A stretch of 64,000 nucleotides of DNA from Streptomyces fradiae (GCF_041270065.1 NZ_CP065958.1:1240001-1304000), one strand, 5' to 3'; shown: positions 32,502-42,635, counted from the first letter of the stretch. Made by a program: numbers and translations. Notes: generated by a model not told the origin, from the letters alone.

Positions 32502-32957
32502 TCAGCGGGACTCGGAGCCGGTGCCCCGGCTCTCGGCGAGCGCGCGCAGCGCGCGGGCGTCGCGGATGGCCTGCTCCTTGGCGATGCCGGGCTGGATGCC
32601 GAGGGCGGGCAGGCTGGTGCCGTCGCTCAGGTCGAGGAACACCCAGGCGTCGCCGGGGCGCAGATTGACCCTGAGGATCTCGGCCCAGGCGAGCCGTCGC
32701 TTCCGGGTGATGTTGACGACCGTCACACCGTCCTCGTCGGCGACCACCTTGGGGCGGCTGAGCAGCACCAGGACGCCGAGGAAGAGCGCGGCGGTGAAGA
32801 CGAAGCTGACCCGCTCCCCCGGGTTCAGCTTCTCCAGGATCAGCCCGACCGCCGTGATGACGACGAACATCACCACGCCGAGGGTCAGCAGGACGGCCCG
32901 GGTGCGGCCCGGCCGGAAGGTGACCGGGAGGGCGGGGAGGGTGGTGTCGGAGGACAT
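32502..32957 (-). CDS. PH-domain-like membrane protein
   Basis: A 151-residue protein with two N-terminal transmembrane segments (VLLTLGVVMFVVITAVGLIL; VSFVFTAALFLGVLVLL) followed by a bacterial PH-like domain (VVADEDGVTVVNITRKRRL; AWAEILRVNLRPGDAWVFLD). In Streptomyces this protein follows hisG, as here (53 bases). It is at the end of the rib-his gene run. Function unknown. Confidence 0.88.
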   Translation of the reverse strand: MSSDTTLPALPVTFRPGRTRAVLLTLGVVMFVVITAVGLILEKLNPGERVSFVFTAALFLGVLVLLSRPKVVADEDGVTVVNITRKRRLAWAEILRVNLRPGDAWVFLDLSDGTSLPALGIQPGIAKEQAIRDARALRALAESRGTGSESR

Positions 32958-33010
32958 CGGCGTTCCTGGATTTCTGGCGTTCCTGGATTTCTTCCGTGCG
33001 GCCGCGCGGC

Positions 33011-33859
33011 TCAGAGACGGCAGGCGTGGATGGCCGTGGTGAGGATGGCGCGGGCGCCGAGCTCGTACAGGTCGTCCATGACCTTCTGCGCCTCCTTGGC
33101 GGGGACCATGGCGCGCACGGCGACCCAGCCCTCGTTGTGCAGCGGCGAGACGGTGGGCGACTCCAGGCCCGGGGTGAGGGCGACCGCCTGCTCCAGGTGC
33201 TCGGCGCGGCAGTCGTAGTCCATCATCACGTAGCTGCGGGCGACCAGGACGCCCTGGAGGCGGCGCAGGAACTGCTGCACCTTGGGGTCGTCGTCGACGG
33301 CGCCGGTGCGGCGCACGACGACGGCCTCGGAGGTGAGGATCGGCTCGCCGATGACCTCGAGGCCCGCGTTGCGCAGGCTGGTGCCGGTCTCGACGACGTC
33401 CGCGATGATCTGGGCGACGCCCAACTGGATCGCGGTCTCGACGGCGCCGTCGAGGTGCACGACGGAGGCGTCGACGCCCTGCTCGGCGAGGTGCTTGGCG
33501 ACGATGCCCTCGTAGGAGGTGGCGATCGTCATGCCGTGGAAGTCCGCGGGGCCCTTCGCGGTGCCCGGGCGGGTGGCGTAGCGGAAGGTGGAGCGGCCGA
33601 AGTTCAGCGGCAGGATCTCCTCGGCGTTGGCGCCGGAGTCCAGGAGCAGGTCGCGGCCGGTGATGCCGATGTCGAGCCGGCCGGACGCCACGTAGATCGC
33701 GATGTCCTTGGGGCGGAGGTAGAAGAACTCCACCTCGTTCTCCGGGTCGACGGTGACGAGTTCCTTGGACTCCTTGCGCTGCCGGTAGCCCGCCTCATGG
33801 AGCATCTCCATCGCAGGTCCGGAGAGAGAACCCTTGTTGGGGACGGCGATGCGCAGCAT
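33011..33859 (-). CDS. hisG: ATP phosphoribosyltransferase
   Basis: A 282-residue long-form HisG that catalyses the first step of histidine synthesis, joining ATP and PRPP. It begins MLRIAVPNKGSLSGPAMEML. The PRPP-binding loop is ADVVETGTSLRNAGLEVIGE, and the C-terminal regulatory domain (about 205-282, ending ARAILTTAIHACRL) mediates histidine feedback inhibition in the long form. It is 62 bases after hisE and part of the same minus-strand run. Confidence 0.97.
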   Translation of the reverse strand: MLRIAVPNKGSLSGPAMEMLHEAGYRQRKESKELVTVDPENEVEFFYLRPKDIAIYVASGRLDIGITGRDLLLDSGANAEEILPLNFGRSTFRYATRPGTAKGPADFHGMTIATSYEGIVAKHLAEQGVDASVVHLDGAVETAIQLGVAQIIADVVETGTSLRNAGLEVIGEPILTSEAVVVRRTGAVDDDPKVQQFLRRLQGVLVARSYVMMDYDCRAEHLEQAVALTPGLESPTVSPLHNEGWVAVRAMVPAKEAQKVMDDLYELGARAILTTAIHACRL

Positions 33860-33921
33860 GGGACGGGCTTCCTTTGCCTCGGATGTCGGTGTCTTGCGTG
33901 GTGCGGTGCGTGCTCTGAAGG

Positions 33922-34194
33922 TCAGAGGTGGGCGTAGACGTCGTCGAGCGAGATCCCGCGGGCGACCATCATCACCTGGACGTGGTACAGCAGCTGCGAG
34001 ATCTCCTCGGCGGCGGCTTCCTTGCCCTCGTACTCGGCGGCCATCCAGACCTCGGCGGCCTCCTCGACGACCTTCTTGCCGATGGCATGGACGCCCTTGC
34101 CGACCAGTTCCGCGGTGCGGGAGGTCGCCGGGTCGCCGGTCTCGGCCTTGAGCTTGAGCTCGGCGAAGAGCTCTTCGAAGGTTTTGTTCGCCAT
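33922..34194 (-). CDS. hisE: Phosphoribosyl-ATP diphosphatase
   Basis: A 90-residue HisE that hydrolyses phosphoribosyl-ATP to phosphoribosyl-AMP, the second step of histidine synthesis. The MazG-like metal-binding helix is clear: [20 protein letters not shown], followed by [20 protein letters not shown]. It sits between ribH and hisG, the usual actinobacterial order. Confidence 0.97.
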   Translation of the reverse strand: MANKTFEELFAELKLKAETGDPATSRTAELVGKGVHAIGKKVVEEAAEVWMAAEYEGKEAAAEEISQLLYHVQVMMVARGISLDDVYAHL

Positions 34195-34242
34195 GATGTC
34201 CTAAGAGTACGGGGTGGGCAGGCGCGTCTCGGCGTCAGGGTT

Positions 34243-34728
34243 TCAGCGCCAGGGTTCGCTGACCGTGCGCAGGATGGTCGCGGTCGCGACGGCGGCGGTG
34301 ACGGCCTCGTGGCCCTTGTCCTCGCTGGAGCCCTCGAGGCCGGCCCGGTCGAGGGCCTGCTCCTCGTTGTCGACGGTCAGGACGCCGAATCCGACGGGTA
34401 CGCCGGTGTCGATCGAGACCTGGGTGAGGCCGTGGGTGACGCCCTGGCACACGTACTCGAAGTGCGGCGTTCCGCCGCGGATGACGACGCCGAGCGCCAC
34501 CACGGCATCGTAGCCGCGCTGGGCGAGGACCTTGGCCACGACCGGGAGCTCGAAGCTGCCGGGGACGCGGAGCAGGGTGGGCTCCTCGATGCCGAGCTCG
34601 TTGAGGGCGCGCAGGGCGCCGTCGACGAGGCCGTCCATGATCTTCTCGTGCCACTGGGCCGCGATGACCGCGACGCGGAGGTCGCCGCAGTTCTTCACGC
34701 TGAGGACGGGTGCGCCCTTGCCGCTCAT
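34243..34728 (-). CDS. ribH: 6,7-dimethyl-8-ribityllumazine synthase
   Basis: A 161-residue RibH, which condenses 3,4-dihydroxybutanone 4-phosphate with the ribityl-pyrimidine to form lumazine. Typical blocks are [55 protein letters not shown] with the catalytic His, and [20 protein letters not shown]. Last gene of the riboflavin group, 69 bases after ribBA. Confidence 0.97.
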   Translation of the reverse strand: MSGKGAPVLSVKNCGDLRVAVIAAQWHEKIMDGLVDGALRALNELGIEEPTLLRVPGSFELPVVAKVLAQRGYDAVVALGVVIRGGTPHFEYVCQGVTHGLTQVSIDTGVPVGFGVLTVDNEEQALDRAGLEGSSEDKGHEAVTAAVATATILRTVSEPWR

Positions 34729-34745
34729 GTCTCTCCTAGCCGATT

Positions 34746-34790
34746 CGTACGTACGTGCTGACGTGCTTGCGTGCTTGCGTGCTTACTGGT
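34746..34790. repeat. Short direct repeats between ribBA and ribH
   Basis: In the 69-base gap between ribBA and ribH the unit CGTGCTTG (and close variants) occurs three to four times in a row. It may simply be replication slippage, but it lies just before the ribH start and could affect coupling of the two genes. Confidence 0.45.
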
Positions 34791-34797
34791 TGGCGGA

Positions 34798-36075
34798 TTA
34801 CTGGTTGCCGCAGGTGGGGGCGGCCGTGCCGTCCAGCCAGGGCAGGTCGTGGCCCATCCGGTCCCGCTTGGTGCGCAGGTACCGCAGGTTGTGCTCGCCC
34901 GCCTGGACCGGCATGGGCTCGCGGCCCTCGACGGTGAGGCCGTGCCGGGTGAGGGCGTCGATCTTGTCGGGGTTGTTGGTCATCAGGCGCAGGCTGCGCA
35001 CGCCGAGGTCGGCCAGGATCTGGGCGCCGGCCGCGTAGTCGCGGGCGTCGGCGGGCAGGCCCAGTTCCAGGTTGGCGTCGAGGGTGTCGCGGCCGCGCTC
35101 CTGGAGCTCGTACGCCCGCAGCTTGGAGAGCAGTCCGATGCCGCGGCCCTCGTGGCCGCGCAGATAGACGACGACGCCGCGGCCGGCCTCGGTGATGCGG
35201 TCCATGGAGGCTTCCAGCTGGGGGCCGCAGTCGCAGCGCAGCGAGTGGAAGACGTCGCCGGTGAGGCACTCGGAGTGCACCCGGACGAGGACGTCGGCGC
35301 CGTCGCCGATCTCGCCGTGGACGAGGGCGACGTGCTCGACGCCGTCGACGGTGGAGCGGTAGCCGTACGCGGTGAAGTCGCCGTGCCGGGTGGGCAGCCG
35401 GACCTCGGCCTCGCGGCGCACGGTGGGTTCGGCGGAGCGCCGGTAGGCGATCAGGTCCTCGATGGAGATGATCGTCAGGCCGTGCTTGCGGGCGAACGGG
35501 ACCAGCTCGGGCAGCCGCAGCATCACGCCGTCCTCGCCGGCGATCTCCACGATGGCGCCGGCCGGGCGGAGTCCGGCGAGCCGGGCGAGGTCGACGGCGG
35601 CCTCGGTGTGCCCGTTGCGGACCAGGACCCCGCCGGGCTTGGCGCGCAGCGGGAAGATGTGGCCGGGGCGCACGAAGTCGCCGGGCTCGTACTCGCCGCT
35701 CGCGAGCATGCGCAGGGTGGTGGCGCGGTCGGCGGCGGAGATGCCGGTGGTGACGCCGTGGGCGCGGCTCGCGTCGACGGAGACGGTGAAGGCGGTCTGC
35801 ATCGACTCGGTGTTGTGGTCGACCATCTGCGGCAGCCGGAGCCGTTCGAGCTCCTCGCCCTCCATGGGGGCGCAGATCAGGCCGCGGCACTCGCTCATCA
35901 TGAAGGCGACGACCTCGGGGGTGGCCTTCTCGGCGGCGATGACGAGGTCGCCCTCGTTCTCGCGGTCCTCGTCGTCGACGACGACCACGGGGCGGCCGGC
36001 GGCGATGTCCGCGATGGCCTGCTCGACGGGGTCGAGGGAGAGGTCGGAGGTGTCCCAGAGCGACAGCGGGTTCAT
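34798..36075 (-). CDS. ribBA: Bifunctional DHBP synthase / GTP cyclohydrolase II
   Basis: A 425-residue fusion. The N-terminal half is 3,4-dihydroxy-2-butanone 4-phosphate synthase ([38 protein letters not shown]). The C-terminal half is GTP cyclohydrolase II with the zinc site in [20 protein letters not shown] and [12 protein letters not shown]. The two make the branches of the riboflavin precursor pathway. The start ATG overlaps the ribM stop (ATGA, 36075-36072). Confidence 0.97.
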   Translation of the reverse strand: MNPLSLWDTSDLSLDPVEQAIADIAAGRPVVVVDDEDRENEGDLVIAAEKATPEVVAFMMSECRGLICAPMEGEELERLRLPQMVDHNTESMQTAFTVSVDASRAHGVTTGISAADRATTLRMLASGEYEPGDFVRPGHIFPLRAKPGGVLVRNGHTEAAVDLARLAGLRPAGAIVEIAGEDGVMLRLPELVPFARKHGLTIISIEDLIAYRRSAEPTVRREAEVRLPTRHGDFTAYGYRSTVDGVEHVALVHGEIGDGADVLVRVHSECLTGDVFHSLRCDCGPQLEASMDRITEAGRGVVVYLRGHEGRGIGLLSKLRAYELQERGRDTLDANLELGLPADARDYAAGAQILADLGVRSLRLMTNNPDKIDALTRHGLTVEGREPMPVQAGEHNLRYLRTKRDRMGHDLPWLDGTAAPTCGNQ

Positions 36076-36710
36076 GCGCGGGCTCCTTCCAGGGTGGGGG
36101 CGGTGGTGCGGGAGCGGAGCCACCAGTCGCGCATGCCCCAGAGGACGAGCGCGCCGTAGATGACGTAGACGAAGCCGGAGAAGGCGTAGCCGTTGGCGAA
36201 GTTCAGCGGGACGCCGACGAGGTCGACGAGCAGCCAGGCGAACCAGAACTCGACCATGCCGCGGGCCTGGGCGTACATGGCGACGATGGTGCCGACGAAG
36301 ATGTACGCGTCGGGCCAGGGGTCCCAGGACAGGCTCGGGTAGGCCTTGAAGAGGAGGGCCACGGCGACGGTGCCCGCCGCGGCAGCGGCGATCATCGCGC
36401 CGCGCTCGCGCCAGGTGGCGAAGCGCACGGAGATGTGGCCGTCCGTGCCCTGGCCCTTGCCGCGGCTCCACTGCCACCAGCCGAACAGGGCGACCAGCAT
36501 GACGACGACCTGCTTGCCGGCGCTGCCGGTGAGGTGGCCGTAGAAGGCGCCGAAGAGGATGAGACCGGCCAGGAACTGGACGGGCCAGGTCCACACCGAG
36601 CGGCGCCAGCCCAGGGTGAGGGCGACCAGGCCGAAGATGTTGCCGATCATGTCCGACCAGATGATGTGCTGGTCGAGGAGGGTGAACGCCTCGGAGTTGA
36701 GCCAGTTCAC
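36072..36710 (-). CDS. ribM: PnuC-family vitamin transporter, probably riboflavin transporter RibM
   Basis: A 212-residue protein with about seven transmembrane segments ([47 protein letters not shown]). It belongs to the PnuC/PnuX family. In Streptomyces the copy placed between ribE and ribBA is known as RibM, a riboflavin transporter, as shown in the roseoflavin producer. That placement, and the FMN riboswitch upstream, favour riboflavin over nicotinamide riboside. It overlaps ribE upstream and ribBA downstream by four bases each. Confidence 0.87.
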   Translation of the reverse strand: MNWLNSEAFTLLDQHIIWSDMIGNIFGLVALTLGWRRSVWTWPVQFLAGLILFGAFYGHLTGSAGKQVVVMLVALFGWWQWSRGKGQGTDGHISVRFATWRERGAMIAAAAAGTVAVALLFKAYPSLSWDPWPDAYIFVGTIVAMYAQARGMVEFWFAWLLVDLVGVPLNFANGYAFSGFVYVIYGALVLWGMRDWWLRSRTTAPTLEGARA

Positions 36711-37351
36711 TTGACGTTCTCCTGTCCGTTCGAGGGCCCGCTCGGGGTCCCGTTCGAGGGCCCGTTCGGGCCGAGCAGCCGCTCGACGTACTTGGCGATG
36801 ACGTCCACTTCGAGGTTGACCGGGTCGCCGCTCTGCTTGATGCCGAGCGTGGTCAGCGCGAGGGTGGTGGGGATGAGGCTGATGGTGAACCAGTCGTCGC
36901 CGACCTCGACGACGGTGAGGCTGACGCCGTCGACCGTGATCGAGCCCTTCTCGACGACGTAGCGGGCGAGCTGCGCGGGCAGGCCGACCTTGACGATCTC
37001 CCAGTGCTCGGAGGGCTCGCGGTCGAGGATCGTGCCGGTGCCGTCCACGTGGCCCTGGACGATGTGACCGCCGAGGCGCCCGCCGACGGCCATCGGCCGC
37101 TCCAGGTTGACCCGGGAGCCGACCTCCAGGGCGCCGAGCGAGGAGCGCTTGAGGGTCTCGGCCATGACGTCGGCGGTGAACTCGCCGTCGCCGAACTCGA
37201 CCACCGTGAGACAGACGCCGTTGACGGCGATCGAGTCGCCGTGCTGGGCGCCTTCCGTGACCAGCGGGCCGCGCAGGCGGAAGCGCGAGGCGTCTTCCAG
37301 CTGCTCGACGGCGACGACCTCGCCCAGCTCTTCGACGATTCCGGTGAACAC
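36707..37351 (-). CDS. ribE: Riboflavin synthase alpha chain
   Basis: A 214-residue riboflavin synthase, which converts two lumazines to riboflavin. It starts at GTG 37351 ([20 protein letters not shown]), the canonical N-terminus. The two homologous lumazine-binding repeats are visible ([20 protein letters not shown] and [20 protein letters not shown]). The C-terminus has a short Pro/Ser/Asn-rich repeat tail. It lies 2 bases after the ribD stop and overlaps ribM. Confidence 0.96.
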   Translation of the reverse strand: MFTGIVEELGEVVAVEQLEDASRFRLRGPLVTEGAQHGDSIAVNGVCLTVVEFGDGEFTADVMAETLKRSSLGALEVGSRVNLERPMAVGGRLGGHIVQGHVDGTGTILDREPSEHWEIVKVGLPAQLARYVVEKGSITVDGVSLTVVEVGDDWFTISLIPTTLALTTLGIKQSGDPVNLEVDVIAKYVERLLGPNGPSNGTPSGPSNGQENVK

Positions 37352-37353
37352 GG

Positions 37354-38448
37354 TCAGGCTCCCTTGGGGGTGGCGGGGACGGTGGGGACGGCGGTGACGC
37401 GGAGGTCGGGCCCGATGCGCACGGTCTCGGTGACGTCGAGGCGCAACGCCTCCGCGATGGTGGTGATTCCGGCGTCGGCGAGGGCGGCGGGGCCGGCGCC
37501 GAGCAGGACCGGGGCGAGATAGCCGACGACCTGGTCGACGGCGCCCGCGGCGAGGAAGGCGCCCGCGAGGGTGGGGCCGCCTTCGAGGAGGACGGAGCGG
37601 ACGCCGCGCGCGTACAGGGCGTCCAGGAGGGCGGGGACGGAGAGCCCGCCGGTGGCGGCGCGGGGCAGCCGTACGACCGGTTCGAGCGCGGTCTCGGCGT
37701 CCTCGGCGACGGCGATCAGGGTGGGCGCGGCGTCGTCCAGGACCCGGGCGCCGGGCTTGACGGCGGTGGCCTCGGTGTCGACGACCACGCGGAGCGGCTG
37801 GACGGCGCCCTCCACGCCCCGTACGGCCAGGTGGGGGTCGTCGGCGCGGGCGGTGCCGGAGCCGACCACGACCGCGTCGGCCTCGGCGCGCAGCCGGTGC
37901 ACGTCGGCGCGGGACTCGGCGGAGCTGATCCAGCGGGAGGTGCCGTCCGCGGCGGCGATCCGGCCGTCGAGGGTGGCGGCGTACTTCCAGCGCACGAAGG
38001 GGCGGCCGGTGCGTACGGAGGTGAGCCAGGCCAGGTTGCCCGCCTCGGCCTCGTCCACGAGGAGGCCCTGCTCGACCTCGACGCCGGCGGCGCGCAGGGT
38101 GTCGGCACCGCCCGTGGCCTGCGGATTCGGGTCGCCGACCGCGTACACGACGCGGGCGATCCCGGCCTCGATCAGGGCCTGGGCGCAGGGGCCGGTGCGG
38201 CCGGTGTGGTTGCAGGGTTCGAGGGTGACGTACGCGGTGCCGCCGCGGGCCAGGACACCGGCCGCGCGCAGGGCGTGGACCTCGGCGTGCGGGCCGCCGG
38301 CGCGCTGGTGCCAGCCCTCGCCGACCTGGTGGCCGGAGGCGTCGGTGATGACGCAGCCGACGACCGGATTGGGGCTGGTGGAGCCGAGACCGCGGGCGGC
38401 GAGCGCGATCGCGCGTCGCATGGCGGTGATGTCGGCCTGGGTGGCCAC
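37354..38448 (-). CDS. ribD: Bifunctional riboflavin deaminase/reductase
   Basis: A 364-residue RibD. The N-terminal deaminase has the zinc motif PHAEVHAL and PCNHTGRTGPC. The C-terminal part is the 5-amino-6-(5-phosphoribosylamino)uracil reductase (PFVRWKYAATLDGRIAAADG; RWISSAESRADVHRLRAEAD). Start GTG 38448 follows AGGAGG by 5 bases. It is the first gene after the FMN riboswitch and leads the riboflavin operon. Confidence 0.96.
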   Translation of the reverse strand: MATQADITAMRRAIALAARGLGSTSPNPVVGCVITDASGHQVGEGWHQRAGGPHAEVHALRAAGVLARGGTAYVTLEPCNHTGRTGPCAQALIEAGIARVVYAVGDPNPQATGGADTLRAAGVEVEQGLLVDEAEAGNLAWLTSVRTGRPFVRWKYAATLDGRIAAADGTSRWISSAESRADVHRLRAEADAVVVGSGTARADDPHLAVRGVEGAVQPLRVVVDTEATAVKPGARVLDDAAPTLIAVAEDAETALEPVVRLPRAATGGLSVPALLDALYARGVRSVLLEGGPTLAGAFLAAGAVDQVVGYLAPVLLGAGPAALADAGITTIAEALRLDVTETVRIGPDLRVTAVPTVPATPKGA

Positions 38449-38631
38449 CGGGTCCTCCTGCCTCTTCGGGCACGGACTCCGGGGCCTGTCGATGACGACA
38501 GAGAGCGGGTACGAGAGCCTTGCGCAGGGTGTGCCGAGGCCGGATGCCTGCTGGGGCGCCGGGACCGGGATCCGGTACGGCGACCAGCGGACGTACGGCC
38601 GGCTCACCCCGAGAAGGGGTCGCCCGCCGCG

Positions 38632-38752
38632 CACTGCCTCCCATCCGGACTTTCACCGTCGGTCCAGGAATCTCACCTGGTCAACCGGCCGCTGGCTGCG
38701 GACGGGTCGCGGACTATACCGCCGGTTCGGAATTACACCGACCCCGGAGTGC
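38632..38752 (-). promoter_or_regulatory. FMN riboswitch (RFN element)
   Basis: On the minus strand the conserved RFN blocks appear in order: GGGGTCGGTGTAATTCC, ACCGGCGGTATAGTCCGCGA, AGGTGAGATTCC, ACCGACGGTGAAAGTCCGGA and TGGGAGGCAG. It precedes ribD by about 185 bases. FMN binding is expected to shut off riboflavin synthesis and transport. A small GC-rich hairpin at about 38605-38622 (CCCC-GAGAA-GGGG) may be part of the expression platform. Confidence 0.95.
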
Positions 38753-38860
38753 GCTGCTGCTGATACAGGACCAATATGCCACGGACTGCGACCGGCCATA
38801 CGGGTGAGGTCCTGTGGGCTGACTCACAACCCGCCATGACCCTGCCACGAAATCCTTCGT

Positions 38861-38894
38861 TGGTCCAGACCTATTGACGCACTGGTCTAGTCCT
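38861..38894 (+). promoter_or_regulatory. DasR-type/chitinase direct repeats over the chitinase promoter
   Basis: Two imperfect 12-base repeats, TGGTCCAGACCT (38861-38872) and TGGTCTAGTCCT (38883-38894), match the direct repeats known from Streptomyces chitinase promoters and the DasR (GntR-family) binding consensus. A TTGACG at 38874-38879 between them and CTTAAT at 38895-38900 give a plausible -35/-10. Control by GlcNAc/chitin via DasR is expected from known biology. Confidence 0.85.
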
Positions 38895-39007
38895 CTTAAT
38901 GTCCGTGTCACCTTCGAGACACGGCCCGCCGGTGTGCGCACTCCACGGGCCCAACACGACCCACCCCCTTGTTCGTTGAACAATCCTGACCTCTACGGAG
39001 GAAGATC

Positions 39008-41386
39008 GTGTTGTCCCCCACCCACAAGAGAGCGACGCTGCTCGCGTCCGGTGCAGCCGTCGCCGGGCTGCTGATCAGCTCCCTCGCCACCGGCGGCGTC
39101 TCGTACGCGGCCGACAACGAGAGCTGTCGCCCCGACGGCCTCTACAAGACGCCCGGCGTCGACGTCCCGTACTGCTCGGTGTACGACTCCGAGGGCCGCG
39201 AGAAGATGGGCGCCGACCACCAGCGCCGGGTCATCGGCTACTTCACGGGCTGGCGCACCGGGAAGAACGGCGAGCCCGCCTACCTCGCCTCCGACATCCC
39301 GTGGGACAAGGTCACCCACATCAACTACGCCTTCGGCCACGTCGGCGGCGACAACAAGCTCTCCGTGGGCACGGACGGCCCGAACAACGCGGCCACCGGG
39401 ATGACCTGGCCCGGTGTCGCGGGCGCCGAGATGGACCCGGCACTCCCCTACAAGGGCCATTTCAACCTGCTCACCAAGTTCAAGAAGCAGCACCCGAACG
39501 TGAAGACGCTGATCTCGGTCGGCGGCTGGGCGGAGACCGGCGGCTACTTCGACGACAGCGGCAACCGGGTGAACTCCGGCGGCTTCTACTCGATGGCCAC
39601 CAACGCCGACGGTTCGGTCAACCAGGCCGGGATCGACACGTTCGCGAACTCGGCCGTCGACTTCATCCGGAAGTACGGGTTCAACGGCGTCGACATCGAC
39701 TACGAGTACCCGACCACGATGAAGGACTCGGGCAACCCGCTCGACTGGCAGCTCTCCAACGCGCGCCGGGCCGGCCTCGTCCAGGGCTACGCGGCCCTGA
39801 TGAAGTCGCTGCGCGAGAAGCTCGACCGGGCCGGCGCCACCGACGGCAGGCACTACATGCTGACCGTCGCCGCGCCCTCCTCCGGCTATCTGCTGCGCGG
39901 CATGGAGACCTTCCAGATGCAGAAGTATCTGGACTACGTCAACATCATGTCCTACGACCTGCACGGCGCCTGGAACGAGTACGTCGGCCCGAACGCCTCG
40001 CTGTTCGACGACGGCAAGGACGCCGAGCTCGCCGCCGCCAACGTCTACGGCAGCGCGCAGTACGGCTCCATCGGCTACCTCAACACCGACTGGGCCTACC
40101 ACTACTTCCGCGGCTCGATGCCGTCCGGCCGGATCAACATCGGCCTGCCGTACTACACCCGCGGCTTCAAGAACGTGCAGGGCGGCACCGACGGTCTGTG
40201 GGGCAAGGCCGCCACGACCACCTGCCCGGCCGGCGCGGGCCTGACCAAGTGCGGCGACGGCGCCGTCGGCATCGACAACCTGTGGCACGACAAGGACACC
40301 AACGGGCAGGAGTCGCCCGCCGGTTCCAACCCGATGTGGCACGCCAAGAACCTCGAGAAGGGGATCGTCGGCGACTACGTCACCCAGTACGGCTTCCCCG
40401 CGAACACCACGCTCACCGGCACCTACGCCCGCAAGTACGACTCGACGCTGGTCGCGCCGTGGCTGTGGAACGCCGACAAGAAGGTCTTCCTCTCCACCGA
40501 GGACGAGCAGTCGGTCGGCGCCAAGGCCGACTACGTGGTCGACCGCGGCATCGGCGGCACCATGATCTGGGAGCTGGCCGGCGACTACGCCTGGAACGCG
40601 GCCAAGGGCCAGTACGAGATGGGCTCCACGCTCACCTCGCTGATGTACGACAAGTTCAAGGCCGCCACCCCCTACGGCGCCAAGAAGTCGAACAAGGCGC
40701 TGCCGACCCAGGCCGTGAACGTGGGCGTGGAGTTCACCGAGTTCAAGCTCGGCGACTCCAACTACCCGATCACCCCGAAGCTGAAGATCACCAACAACAC
40801 CGCCACCACGCTGCCCGGCGGCACGGAGTTCCAGTTCGACTACGCCACCTCGGCCCCGAACAACGCCTCCGACCAGTCCGGCTTCGGCACCAAGGTGATC
40901 AGCAGCGACCACACGGGCAGCAACGTGGGCGGTCTGAAGGGCGACTTCCACCGGGTCTCCCTGAAGCTCCCGGCCTGGCAGACGCTCGCCCCGGGCGCCT
41001 CCGTGGACCTGGCGTTCAACTACTACCTGCCGGTGTCGACCCCGTCGAACTGGACGGTGAACATCAACGGCACGACGTACGCGCTCGCCGGTGACCTGGC
41101 GCGCGGCACGACGACGGTGGAGCCGGGGGGCTCGACCGCCACCCCGACGCCGACGCCGACCACCACGTCGCCGACCCCGACCCCGACCACCACCTCGCCG
41201 ACCCCCACGCCGACGCCGACCGGCGGCACCTGCACCAACCCGGCGTACGTGGCCGGCCAGGTCTACACCGGCGGATCGGTCGTCTCGCACAAGGGCCACA
41301 ACTGGAAGGCCAAGTGGTGGACCCAGAACGAGGAGCCGGGCACGACCGGCGACTGGGGCGTCTGGCAGGACCTCGGCGCCTGCTAG
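39008..41386 (+). CDS. Secreted GH18 chitinase with C-terminal chitin-binding domain
   Basis: A 792-residue secreted chitinase. The signal peptide spans about residues 1-35 ([20 protein letters not shown]). The GH18 catalytic barrel covers about 75-560. Its signature is [11 protein letters not shown], with the catalytic Glu; the first Asp of DxxDxDxE is Asn here. [13 protein letters not shown] is the Met-Tyr-Asp motif. A cellulose/chitin-binding-like beta domain (about 565-700), a TPTPT-rich linker and a C-terminal CBM5/12 domain ([19 protein letters not shown]) follow. GTG start preceded by GGAGGA. Hydrolyses chitin outside the cell. Confidence 0.95.
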   Translation: MLSPTHKRATLLASGAAVAGLLISSLATGGVSYAADNESCRPDGLYKTPGVDVPYCSVYDSEGREKMGADHQRRVIGYFTGWRTGKNGEPAYLASDIPWDKVTHINYAFGHVGGDNKLSVGTDGPNNAATGMTWPGVAGAEMDPALPYKGHFNLLTKFKKQHPNVKTLISVGGWAETGGYFDDSGNRVNSGGFYSMATNADGSVNQAGIDTFANSAVDFIRKYGFNGVDIDYEYPTTMKDSGNPLDWQLSNARRAGLVQGYAALMKSLREKLDRAGATDGRHYMLTVAAPSSGYLLRGMETFQMQKYLDYVNIMSYDLHGAWNEYVGPNASLFDDGKDAELAAANVYGSAQYGSIGYLNTDWAYHYFRGSMPSGRINIGLPYYTRGFKNVQGGTDGLWGKAATTTCPAGAGLTKCGDGAVGIDNLWHDKDTNGQESPAGSNPMWHAKNLEKGIVGDYVTQYGFPANTTLTGTYARKYDSTLVAPWLWNADKKVFLSTEDEQSVGAKADYVVDRGIGGTMIWELAGDYAWNAAKGQYEMGSTLTSLMYDKFKAATPYGAKKSNKALPTQAVNVGVEFTEFKLGDSNYPITPKLKITNNTATTLPGGTEFQFDYATSAPNNASDQSGFGTKVISSDHTGSNVGGLKGDFHRVSLKLPAWQTLAPGASVDLAFNYYLPVSTPSNWTVNINGTTYALAGDLARGTTTVEPGGSTATPTPTPTTTSPTPTPTTTSPTPTPTPTGGTCTNPAYVAGQVYTGGSVVSHKGHNWKAKWWTQNEEPGTTGDWGVWQDLGAC

Positions 41387-41406
41387 CCCGTACGGCCTGA
41401 CATACC

Positions 41407-41485
41407 CCCGGCGGCGGTTCTCACGGCCCTTGCCGCCGCCGGGCCTCCCACCGCGCCGCGTCCCCCTGTCCGGGGCGCGGCGCGG
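41407..41485. terminator. Two tandem hairpins, bidirectional terminator
   Basis: The first stem is 11 base pairs (CCCGGCGGCGG at 41407-41417 pairing with 41433-41443). The second is at least 10 base pairs (41451-41460 with 41476-41485). They lie between the convergent chitinase and ROK genes and probably stop transcription from both sides. Confidence 0.75.
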
Positions 41486-41510
41486 ACCCGTTTCCGCGGA
41501 CTGTCGCTCG

Positions 41511-42635
41511 TTACGGGAAGAGCTCGTCCTGCGCCGCGTCGCGGGCCCGCAGCAGCGCGCCCCGCAGCACCGCCGCGTCGCCGAGCGCGGTGGCGCGGAC
41601 CTCGGTGCGCAGCGGCGAGAGCCCGGCGAGGGCGTGCTCGACGCGGGCGGCGAGCTCCGGGCCGCCCTGGTGGCCGGTCTCGCCGGCCAGGACCACGCAG
41701 CCCGGGTCGAGGACGGCGGCGACGGCCGCCGCGCCGACCGCGAGGCGCTGGGCGAGGGCGTCGAGGAAGGGGCCGTGGCCGGAGCCGAGCGCGGTGGCCG
41801 GGTCGAGGCCGTGGGCGGCGGCCAGGGCCCGGACGGCGGAAACGCAGGCCAGCTCGTGGAAGCCGCCGTCGCAGCCGGTGGCCGAGGGCAGCCCGGAGGT
41901 CATGGGCACGGGCAGGAAGCCGATCTCGCCGGCGCCGCCGGAGGCGCCGCGGCGCAGCCGTCCGTCGAGGACGACGGCCGCGCCGACCCCCTGGCCCAGC
42001 CAGAGCAGCACGAAGTCGTCGCGGTCGCGGGCCGCGCCCGCGCGCAGTTCGGCGACGGCGGCGAGGTTGGTCTCGTTCTCGACCAGGACCCGGGCGGGCA
42101 GCCGTTCCTGGAGGACGCCGATGAGCCGGCGGTGCCAGGCGGGCAGTCCGGTGGAGTCGCGCAGTTCGCCGGTGGCCGGGTCGATGAGGCCGGGCGCGCC
42201 GACGGCGACCGTGTGCAGCCGGTCGGCGCCGGCCTCCCGCGCGGCCTGTTCCAGGAGCCGTACGGCCTGCTCGACGGCGGCGCCGGTGCCGCCGGTCTCG
42301 CCGACGGGGGCCGCGGCCTCGGCGAGGGTGGTGCCGAGGAGGTCGGCGACGACGACGGAGACGGAGCGGGTGCGCACGTCGAGGGCGGCGAGGTGGGCCC
42401 GGTCGGCGACGATCCCGTAGAGCTTGGCGTTGGGGCCGCGGCGCTCGGCGCCGGTCTCGCCGACGACGTGCACGAGTCCGGAACCGCTGAGCCGCTCGAC
42501 GAGGTCGGCGACGGTGGGGCGGGACAGTCCGGTGAGCGTCTTCAGCTGGGTGGCCGTCAACGGGCCCTCGTCCTGGAGCAGTCGCAGGGCGAGCCGGTCG
42601 TTGATGGCCCGTGCGGTGCTCGGGGATGCGGCCAT
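41511..42635 (-). CDS. ROK-family transcriptional regulator
   Basis: A 374-residue ROK repressor. The N-terminal winged helix-turn-helix is LTATQLKTLTGLSRPTVADL. The C-terminal ROK sugar-kinase-like fold contains TVAVGAPGLIDPATGEL, VENETNLAAVAELRAGAA and SGGAGEIGFLPV. The usual ROK zinc motif CxCGxxGC is absent; only GCDGGFHEL is seen at that place. It is divergent from the MFS gene with an inverted repeat between them, which suggests control by a sugar or derivative. Confidence 0.9.
   Translation of the reverse strand: MAASPSTARAINDRLALRLLQDEGPLTATQLKTLTGLSRPTVADLVERLSGSGLVHVVGETGAERRGPNAKLYGIVADRAHLAALDVRTRSVSVVVADLLGTTLAEAAAPVGETGGTGAAVEQAVRLLEQAAREAGADRLHTVAVGAPGLIDPATGELRDSTGLPAWHRRLIGVLQERLPARVLVENETNLAAVAELRAGAARDRDDFVLLWLGQGVGAAVVLDGRLRRGASGGAGEIGFLPVPMTSGLPSATGCDGGFHELACVSAVRALAAAHGLDPATALGSGHGPFLDALAQRLAVGAAAVAAVLDPGCVVLAGETGHQGGPELAARVEHALAGLSPLRTEVRATALGDAAVLRGALLRARDAAQDELFP

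Noticed and set aside
32440..32515. GTCGG-type repeats upstream of the PH-domain gene end
   Set aside because: Irregular units in a GC-rich intergenic region; no symmetry or spacing suggests a function.
41128..41222. Repetitive stretch resembling a CRISPR or VNTR
   Set aside because: It encodes the TPTPT linker of the chitinase and is simple low-complexity coding sequence.
38993..41299. 768-codon minus-strand frame over the chitinase
   Set aside because: Antisense of a clear chitinase gene, with the Gly/Arg/Val-rich composition typical of shadows in GC-rich DNA.
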